The notes under the pieces were generated by a model. It made no database searches. It saw only the letters and a list, made by a program, of their open reading frames with translations, and was not told the origin of the DNA. Shown piece after piece: positions 6,548-11,843 of a stretch of DNA of 11,843 bases (its first letter is position 1; each line of letters begins with the position of its first letter). This stretch comes from a bacterium. GTDB lineage: Bacteria; RBG-13-66-14. A program made the position numbers and the translations under genes. The DNA is taken from contig JAPLSK010000172.1 in assembly GCA_026398675.1 (NCBI GenBank), positions 1 to 11,843 on the forward strand, given 5' to 3'.

Positions 6548-7849
6548 TCACGGCGCGGGCCTGGAGCCGCCTACGAGGCGCAGCACGTCCGCCGCCCGGA
6601 CGACGCCCCTCGGCGCGCCGTCCTCACCGCAGACCACCAGGAGCTCCACCTCGGGATCGGCGAAGAGCACCGCCATTTCCGCCAGCCCGGCGCCGGGCCC
6701 CACCACGGCGAACCCCGTGGACATGAGCTCCTCCGCCGCGCGTCGGGGGAGGGTGGACGGCTTGCGCTGGAGCTCCGACAACCGACGGACCAGGTAGGCG
6801 TAGAAGTCGTGGGTGGTGGTCTGGCCGTGGCTCATCGGCTGGGTCGGGCCGCGCAGGCCTTCGAGAAAGTCCAGGTGGGCGCGCAGGAGGCTTTTCCCCG
6901 TCTTGGGGTAGACCGACAGGAGGTGGCGGGTGCTCGAGTCGGGCATCTTCTCCTCCTTCCCCGGGGCGATGGCGCAGAGGACGACGTAGAGCTCCAGGTC
7001 CGCCTCGGACACCTTCGCCTCGGGAACCCGCTCGCCCACCGTCGCCGCCAGCTCGTCGTCCTGGTCGGAGAAGCGCGAGGAAAATTTCTCCAGGGTGTCC
7101 ACGGCGTCGGCCAGCCAGGCGCCCAGGGCCGTGCTCGTGCCGAAAAGCAGCCCCGCCCCGATGATGGCCGCGTCGTCGGAGTGCCCCGGCCCCACGCGGT
7201 AGCGGATGTAGTTGTACTCGTAGGGGCCGTCGTCCACGTCCGCGACGGTGCGTTTCCCCGCGTCGGCTATCAACCCCGCCCGGCGGAACTTTTCGAGCCG
7301 GGCCTCGTCGTGGGCCTCGTGGGCCAGCCGGTCCGGGTCCTCGCCCAGCTCCTTCATCACGCGGGTATCCACGACGAAGCACCTTCCGCCGCCGATTTCG
7401 ACGCCGTGGGTCTTCTCGGCGCGGGCCCGCACCGCCTCGTCGTCGCGCAGCCCGCCGATGTACATCCCCCGGAGCACCTCGCGCGGCTCCACCTCGATCC
7501 CGGCGAGCCAGGGCACCCGCAGGAGGGGATGGCCGGCCGCGTCCACCAGCCTTTTCCTCGGGCTACCCCCGACGGCGGCTTCCACCCAGTCGGCGATTTC
7601 GTCAATCAGGGCCTGCCGGGCCCGGCGGCAGTCGGTCACGTTCCAGCCCAACAGCCCCACGATGCGGTGGGTCGTCAGGTCGGGGTAGCGGCGCTTGTGG
7701 AACGCCCCGGCGCCGGTGTGGGCGTGGCCCTCGATGGACTGGGCCAGAATCAGCTCGGCTACGCCTTGCTCCGTGTCCAGCCGCTCCTCCTCCACGAGGC
7801 TCGCGTAGTCGCGCCGGACGAGATCCTCCAGGTTGGGTGCGGAAGCCAT
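6548..7849 (-). CDS. Unrecognised protein with a C-terminal CBS-like segment
   Basis: 433 residues. I do not recognise residues 1 to about 365. The only family-like part is 374-426: EELMSTGF, then an AVV strand, a helix, a VELLVVCGEDG strand-turn and GVVRAADVLRLV. This matches one CBS motif, a module that usually binds adenosyl ligands as a pair. A single motif suggests dimerisation or a divergent partner motif that I cannot see. Other notable parts are IEGHAHTGAGAFHKRRYPDL (39-58), the glycine- and acid-rich VGPGHSDDAAIIGAGLLFGT (219-238) and a VLCAIAPGKEEKMPDSSTRHL stretch around 290-310. No signal peptide or membrane segment is seen, so it is probably cytoplasmic. The ATG at 7849 is preceded by GGGAGGAG at an unusually short 1-3 nt spacing. 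It lies 61 bp after the zinc-ribbon gene and ends at the terminator at 6496-6519, so the two are probably co-transcribed. Confidence 0.8.
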   Translation of the reverse strand: MASAPNLEDLVRRDYASLVEEERLDTEQGVAELILAQSIEGHAHTGAGAFHKRRYPDLTTHRIVGLLGWNVTDCRRARQALIDEIADWVEAAVGGSPRKRLVDAAGHPLLRVPWLAGIEVEPREVLRGMYIGGLRDDEAVRARAEKTHGVEIGGGRCFVVDTRVMKELGEDPDRLAHEAHDEARLEKFRRAGLIADAGKRTVADVDDGPYEYNYIRYRVGPGHSDDAAIIGAGLLFGTSTALGAWLADAVDTLEKFSSRFSDQDDELAATVGERVPEAKVSEADLELYVVLCAIAPGKEEKMPDSSTRHLLSVYPKTGKSLLRAHLDFLEGLRGPTQPMSHGQTTTHDFYAYLVRRLSELQRKPSTLPRRAAEELMSTGFAVVGPGAGLAEMAVLFADPEVELLVVCGEDGAPRGVVRAADVLRLVGGSRPAP

Positions 7850-7910
7850 GCTCCTCCCGAGGGCGGGTGAGGGGTCACGCGGTTACGGTCGCGCGGGGGT
7901 CGGTGTGGGC

Positions 7911-9383
7911 CTAGGGCGCCGTCAGCGGCGGACCGAGGCAGGTCGAACGGATGTCGGAAATTCCCGTCCAATACCGAATCTGCGGCATGTCCTTCCCGTC
8001 GAGGTCGTCCAGGTTTAAAAAGATGACGTTGTCCCGGTCCTCGTAGGCTCCGGCGGCGACGATGACCCCGCCGGGGCCCACCGCCACGCTCTCCGGTGCG
8101 TCCCCCGGAACCTTGCAGTTCTCGCTGAAATTCTCCCCGGGCCGCTGGTAGAACACCACCGGCGTGTCCTGGTAATCCCGGCCGAGGTAGGCGAGGGTCC
8201 CGTCCTCCCCGAGGTCGAAAGAAATTATCCCCCCCGCGTTGCCCGCGGTCATGATGAACTCGTAGGTTCCGGTGGCCAGCGTCCGGGCGTAGACCAGGGC
8301 GGATTCGCCGGGCTCCTTCGCCTGGTGCTGGTAGTAGAGCACGCCGCCGGAAACCAGGCAGGGGATGGTGTTGGCGTTGTAGGTTTCCAGGGGCTCGACG
8401 GTCCCGGCGCCCAGGTCCGCGGTCCACAGCTCGTATTTTCCGGGGGGCCCGGCGGCCACGTAGAGGGTCTCGGCCGCCTCGTCGAGCCGAGGCTGGCGCA
8501 GGAGCTCGCCCGACGACCGCGCCCGGCTCAAGTCGCGGACGTACCCTTCATCGCCGGAGTGCGCGCCCATCAGCCGGTTGAAAAGCGCTTCGCCGTCGAG
8601 GAGCAGCTCCGCCTCCCCGCCCGTGGTGAGCCGGTATACGCCGAGACCGTCCGCGGTGCGCAGGACGGCGACGATGCCCGTTCCGTCCGGCGTCGGGTGG
8701 ATGTCGCCGATGGGGCTCGCGCCCCCGGGCAGCGTCAGCTCCTTGAGCTCCTGGTCTTTCACCGCCTCGTAGTAGATTAATGTGTCATCCCCCACGAACC
8801 AGAGGGTCGAGTCCGCCACGGGCCAGAGGTCCGGCGGGAGCCCGGCCACCGGCTCGTACCCCGCCTCGCGCATCTCCGCCGACCGGTCGCGCCAGAGCGG
8901 CTCCAGGTCGCTCACCGCCTTGTCCACTCCCTGGGTGAACCCGCCGACCGCCTCCTCCATGTCGCACTCGCCCGACAGAAGGAAGATGACCACTCCGACG
9001 ACGCTCGTGAGAACCATCATAAGGACGGCCATGACGATGACGCCCTTCATGCCGCGGCGCGGGCTTCCCCCCAACGACGGGGCCGGACCGCCGTAATCCT
9101 TGGGAGGGCCGTAGACCCCCGTGTCCGGGAATCGATCCACCGGCTGCTCGGTCTCGGGCGCGCGGTAGGACCTGGTGATAGTGACCGCCGGTTCCGGCTC
9201 GGAGAACTCCATGGTCACGGACTCGGATTCGGGCGCGGGCTTGACTTCCCCCATCCCGGGGGGCAGGCTGGCCTCGCCCGCCTGCTTCTCCTCCCAGCTC
9301 GGCTTCACCCGAACGCCGCACATCGGGCAGCGTCCGCCCAGGGGGTCTATGAACTCGGCGCCACACTTCCGGCAGAGGTACAT
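7911..9383 (-). CDS. Zinc-ribbon, single-pass membrane protein with beta-propeller-like extracytoplasmic domain
   Basis: 490 residues. A zinc-ribbon opens the protein: C4-x2-C7 and C19-x2-C22 (CRKCGAEF ... RCPMCG). A proline- and acid-rich linker covers about 27-110. A single hydrophobic segment (about 112-136, GVIVMAVLMMVLTSVVGVVI) follows the positive residues RRGMK, which puts the ribbon in the cytoplasm and the remaining 350 residues outside. That part has recurring strand patterns of the PD40/TolB kind: GDIHPTPDGTGIVAVLR, LDEAAETLYVAAG, GEDGTLAYLGRD and VAVGPGGVIVAAGAYEDRDN. These suggest a beta-propeller, without a recognised enzyme. The start ATG (9383) gives the ribbon its full N-terminus; only a weak GGGA lies upstream. 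Function is unknown. The layout resembles membrane sensors or scaffolds, which is inference. It leads a probable two-gene unit and is divergent from nfo. Confidence 0.83.
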   Translation of the reverse strand: MYLCRKCGAEFIDPLGGRCPMCGVRVKPSWEEKQAGEASLPPGMGEVKPAPESESVTMEFSEPEPAVTITRSYRAPETEQPVDRFPDTGVYGPPKDYGGPAPSLGGSPRRGMKGVIVMAVLMMVLTSVVGVVIFLLSGECDMEEAVGGFTQGVDKAVSDLEPLWRDRSAEMREAGYEPVAGLPPDLWPVADSTLWFVGDDTLIYYEAVKDQELKELTLPGGASPIGDIHPTPDGTGIVAVLRTADGLGVYRLTTGGEAELLLDGEALFNRLMGAHSGDEGYVRDLSRARSSGELLRQPRLDEAAETLYVAAGPPGKYELWTADLGAGTVEPLETYNANTIPCLVSGGVLYYQHQAKEPGESALVYARTLATGTYEFIMTAGNAGGIISFDLGEDGTLAYLGRDYQDTPVVFYQRPGENFSENCKVPGDAPESVAVGPGGVIVAAGAYEDRDNVIFLNLDDLDGKDMPQIRYWTGISDIRSTCLGPPLTAP

Positions 9384-9401
9384 GGCGAAAATCCCGGTTT
9401 T

Positions 9402-9416
9402 CCGGTCGCGGACCGG
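9402..9416 (-). other. Leader hairpin before the zinc-ribbon gene
   Basis: CCGGTC / GACCGG with a 3-nt loop, 18 nt upstream of the ATG at 9383. On the minus strand it would fold in the 5' leader. The small palindrome AAAACCGGGATTTT lies between it and the start codon. A regulatory role is a guess. A possible -10 TATACT at 9449-9444 has no matching -35, so I do not call a promoter. Confidence 0.3.
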
Positions 9417-9488
9417 AGGTTTTTAAGATGTGTATCCACCCCAAGTATAACCGACCGGGGGCGGCGAGGTGGCCCTTAAAAACGCCGG

Positions 9489-9517
9489 ATGACCTCCGGG
9501 GCGTTTTGGGATAAAAT
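9489..9517 (+). promoter_or_regulatory. Sigma-70-like promoter of nfo
   Basis: -35 ATGACC (9489-9494; 4 of 6), a 17-bp spacer and -10 TAAAAT (9512-9517; 5 of 6). Transcription would start near 9524, about 20 nt before the GTG start codon. Confidence 0.5.
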
Positions 9518-9544
9518 GACCGCTCCCTCGATCAAAGGTGGGCC

Positions 9545-10408
9545 GTGCGCTTCGGGATGCACCTCTCGGTGGGGAAGGGGATAGACGCGGTGCCCGAGCT
9601 CGCCCGGCGGGTGGGCGCGGACACCTACCAGGTCTTCGTGGACTCGCCCTCGAGCTGGAGCTACTCCGGGTGGGACCCGGCCAAGACCGCCCGGTTCCGC
9701 GAGCGGAGGGCGGAGCTGGGGCAGGGCCCCGTCGTGGTCCACACCGGGTACCTCATCAACCTCGGCGGCCCCAAGGCCGACGTTTACGCGCACAGCCTCG
9801 CGGCGCTGGCGGCGGAGTTCGCCAAGGCCACGGCCATCGGCGCCGACTACCTGGTCCTCCACCCGGGCAAGCACCTGGGGACCGGGCGCGAGGCGGGCCT
9901 GAAAAAAATCGGGGCCGGGCTCGCGCGGGTGATGGGAAAAAATCCCGCTGGCGCGCCGGTGCTGCTCCTGGAATACTCTGAGGGCTCGGGGACCTGCCTG
10001 GGGACGACCTTCGAGGAGCTGGCCTTCCTCCTGGACGGCCTGGATAGAGAAGGCAAGGGGCTTAAGTCCCTTGTCCCGGCGGGCGTCTGCCTGGATACGG
10101 CCCATCTGTGGGGCGCCGGTTACGACCTCTCCACCCCGGATAAGGTCGCTTCGGTGCTGGACGCATTCGACCGCGTCGTCGGCCTGGACCGGCTGGGCTG
10201 CTTTCACCTGAACGATTCGGTGAAGGAGCTTGGGTCGCACACCGACCGCCACGCGTACCTGGGCGAGGGGAAGATCGGGCTGGAGCCGTTCCGGGCGCTG
10301 GTCCGGGACGTGCGCCTGGAGCACGTCGCCATGATTCTGGAGAAGACGGGCCGGGACGAGGACCACTGCCGGGAGCTCATTCGTTCCCTGCGGAGCCTGG
10401 CCCGGTGA
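9545..10408 (+). CDS. nfo: Deoxyribonuclease IV (AP endonuclease, endonuclease IV)
   Basis: 287 residues, the normal length for the family (E. coli Nfo is 285). The enzyme cuts DNA 5' to abasic sites in base-excision repair, using three zinc ions in a TIM barrel. All nine expected metal ligands can be placed: H66 (VVVHTGYLINL), H106 (LVLHPGKHLG), E143 (LLLEYSEGSG), D184 and H187 (GVCLDTAH), H221 (CFHLNDS), D234 and H236 (DRHAYLGEGKIG), and E266 (MILEKTG). HTGYLINLG and LGEGKIG are close to the E. coli motifs. The GTG start at 9545 follows AAGGTGG by 3 nt; the next ATG (residue 5) would remove the first strand. The gene reads rightward, divergent from the zinc-ribbon gene, with its own predicted promoter. 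Confidence 0.97.
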   Translation: MRFGMHLSVGKGIDAVPELARRVGADTYQVFVDSPSSWSYSGWDPAKTARFRERRAELGQGPVVVHTGYLINLGGPKADVYAHSLAALAAEFAKATAIGADYLVLHPGKHLGTGREAGLKKIGAGLARVMGKNPAGAPVLLLEYSEGSGTCLGTTFEELAFLLDGLDREGKGLKSLVPAGVCLDTAHLWGAGYDLSTPDKVASVLDAFDRVVGLDRLGCFHLNDSVKELGSHTDRHAYLGEGKIGLEPFRALVRDVRLEHVAMILEKTGRDEDHCRELIRSLRSLAR

Positions 10409-10411
10409 GGG

Positions 10412-10440
10412 TTGTCGGATTTCCCGGTCGGTGCTACACT
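10412..10440 (+). promoter_or_regulatory. Sigma-70-like promoter of the GAF-PAS signalling gene
   Basis: -35 TTGTCG (10412-10417) begins 3 nt after the nfo stop. A 17-bp spacer and -10 TACACT (10435-10440) follow. Initiation near 10447 would leave the ATG at 10445 outside the transcript. This favours the TTG at 10484, which has AGGGGAG (10472-10478) 5 nt before it. Confidence 0.55.
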
Positions 10441-10483
10441 TACCATGGTGGCGCGCCGCCGGCGGGTGACCAGGGGAGCCGCT

Positions 10484-10828
10484 TTGCGTTACGAGGAACT
10501 GCGGGAAAAGCTGAACCAGGTTCTGGCCGACGCGGGTCCGCTGCGGCGCATGGCGCTGGAGACGCTGGGCCGTCTGCACCGCCGGATCGAGGACTACCGG
10601 CAGTCCGCGGCCCGGCTGCGGTCGCTCCTGCGGGCCAGCGCGCAGCTCCAGACCACCGGTTCGGGCGCGACGTCGGCATCGCGGGCAGCCTCTCCGGGGA
10701 CGAGTACGTCAACTGGCACCCCAAGGACCTCCTCTTCGTCCCGCTGCACGGCCCCCGGGGGCGGCTGGTCGGCACGCTCTCGGTGGACGACCCCTTCGAC
10801 GGCCGGCGCCCCACCCGGGATTCTCTGA
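10484..10828 (+). pseudogene. 5' fragment of a broken GAF-PAS signalling gene
   Basis: From the TTG at 10484 (good AGGGGAG ribosome site) the frame encodes a helical, coiled-coil-like N-terminus, LRYEELREKLNQ and onward. It ends in LRSLLRASAQLQTT, the usual lead-in to a GAF domain. After about 10655 this frame turns into Ser/Thr/Ala/Gly/Pro-rich nonsense and stops at 10826-10828. At the same place the frame one base back (codons starting at 10651 and every 3 bases) becomes homologous to the end of a GAF domain. The first half of the GAF domain, by eye about 60-70 residues, is absent. A deletion of 3n+1 bases would explain both facts. This can be a real mutation or an assembly error. Confidence 0.7.
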
Positions 10829-11843
10829 AGGTCCTGGAGCTTTTCGCCAACATGGCCGCCGGGCTCATCGCCGCCGACCGGCTTCAGTCGGAGCTGGCCG
10901 CCACCAGCCGCTACCTGCAGAACCTCATCGCCAACTCCGCCGACATCATCGTCGCCACCGACTCGCACGGCCGCATCGTCCTTTTCAACCACGCCGCCGA
11001 GGAGATTCTGGGCTACACGGCCGAGGAGATTCTCGGGCGCCACGCCGGAGAGCTATACGCCAAGGCGCCCGACCGCGATCACATCAAGCACGTCCTGCGC
11101 GACGAGGGCTCCGTCGCCGATTTCCAGACCACCGCCCGGGCCAAGTCCGGCGAGGAGATTCCCATCCTCCTCTCCGCCAACGTCCTCTACGATTCCGACG
11201 GGTCGTTCATCGGCACCGAGGGGATTTCCAAGGACCTGCGCGAGTACCTCCTGCTGGAGGCCCGGCTCATCGTCGCCGAGAAGCAGAAGACCCTGGCCGA
11301 GGCCGCCGTCGGCGTGACCCACGAGGTGAACAACCCCCTGGAGAGCATCATCTCCGCCTGCTCCATGGCCGATCGGTCGCTGGAGTCCGATTCGCCGGAC
11401 ATGGGGCTGGTGCGGGAGAAGCTCGCCATCGCGCTCCGGGAGGCCCGACGCATCAGCGGCATCACCGACCGCTTCACCGAGCTGGCCCACGGCACCGGCT
11501 ACCGCGTCACCGAGGTGGACGGCGAGGTCGCCATGGTGGACTTCACCAGCGAAGTGGAGAAGGCCTACGCCGCGGGGGAGGTCTGCCCCCTCCCCCGGCG
11601 TTACCGCGTCCTGGTCGCCGACGACGAGCCCACCATCCGCGAGCTTCTGGCCGAATACCTCGCCAAGGAGGGCTTCTTCACGGAGACCGCCGTGGACGGC
11701 GAGGAGGCGGTGCGCAAGGCCACCGAGGGGCCCGCCTGGGACGTGGTCGTCACCGACATCATGATGCCCAAGAAGACCGGCTACGAGGTCTATTCGGAGA
11801 TAAAGGAGCGCCGTCCCGGGACCGAGGTGATTCTGATGACCGG
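10651..11843 (+). CDS. GAF(partial)-PAS-HisKA-receiver signalling protein, out of frame with its 5' end, runs off window
   Basis: The frame is open to the right edge. Modules in order: the C-terminal half of a GAF domain (DWHP-like VNWHPKDLLFVPL, then GTLSVDDPFDGRRPT; 10651-10890); a PAS domain (SADIIVATDSHGRIVLFNHA, ILGYTAEEILGR; about 10915-11270); a HisKA dimerisation helix pair with the H-box VTHEVNNPLESI, whose phospho-acceptor His codon is 11320-11322; then a receiver domain starting YRVLVADDEPTIRE (about 11600), with the phospho-acceptor Asp in VVTDIMMPK at 11755-11757. Only some 40 residues lie between HisKA and receiver, so there is no HATPase_c kinase domain. The DHp may therefore work as a phosphotransfer module fed by another kinase. 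The frame has no start codon upstream of the GAF remnant. The first in-frame candidates are GTG 10783 and ATG 10852, both inside the conserved domain. The protein is presumably cytoplasmic. Confidence 0.8.

Noticed and set aside
6536..7870. Plus-strand open frame of 444 residues opposite the CBS-tailed gene
   Set aside because: Its length is similar to the minus-strand gene, but it is rich in Gly, Val, His and Pro and has no recognisable domain. The minus-strand reading has a CBS-like segment, a purine-rich ribosome site and a well-placed terminator.
9476..10579. Minus-strand open frame of 367 residues opposite nfo
   Set aside because: It is antisense to an endonuclease IV gene with all metal ligands, and its composition is that of a shadow frame.
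10640..10660. Programmed ribosomal frameshift in the GAF gene
   Set aside because: There is no slippery heptamer or evident downstream pseudoknot, and a shift alone would not account for the missing half of the domain.

Overview
The window comes from a high-G+C bacterium, probably an uncultured Gram-negative lineage. Its protein-coding sequence is about 65% G+C by eye, starts include TTG and GTG, ribosome sites are GAGG-like, and the promoters I can see are sigma-70-like (TTGnCG, 17-18 bp, TACAAT/TACACT). A DUF2341-lectin secreted protein and GC-rich palindromic intergenic repeats are compatible with a candidate-phylum metagenome bin, but no gene here fixes the taxon.

Layout, left to right. 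(1) 1-2567, minus: most of a single-chain restriction-modification enzyme running off the left edge. Its first 516 or so residues (nuclease and methyltransferase motifs) are GC-rich like the rest of the window. From motif IV (NPPY) onward the same frame turns AT-rich, so the gene is compositionally a chimera. (2) 2579-4378, minus: a TrkH/KtrB potassium transporter subunit with an extra N-terminal membrane block. Its own promoter lies at 4411-4440 and it is 11 nt upstream of the restriction-modification gene. (3) 4520-5704, minus: a secreted DUF2341 plus L-type-lectin-like protein, followed by a hairpin terminator. (4) 5705-6495: no gene; the right half is a cluster of palindromic repeats, including a 66-bp near-identical direct repeat 234 bp apart. 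(5) 6548-7849 and 7911-9383, both minus: a likely two-gene unit made of a zinc-ribbon/transmembrane/beta-propeller protein and an unrecognised protein ending in a CBS-like segment, closed by a strong terminator at 6496-6519. (6) 9545-10408, plus: endonuclease IV (nfo), divergent from the previous unit, with all nine metal ligands. (7) 10484 to the right edge, plus: a GAF-PAS-HisKA-receiver signalling gene whose reading frame is broken inside the GAF domain and which has no room for an ATPase domain.

The genes do not form one obvious pathway. Membrane transport, DNA repair, phage defence and sensing sit side by side. The observations most worth following are the chimeric restriction enzyme, the broken kinase-like gene with its ATPase-less architecture, the repeat cluster and the unrecognised CBS-tailed protein.
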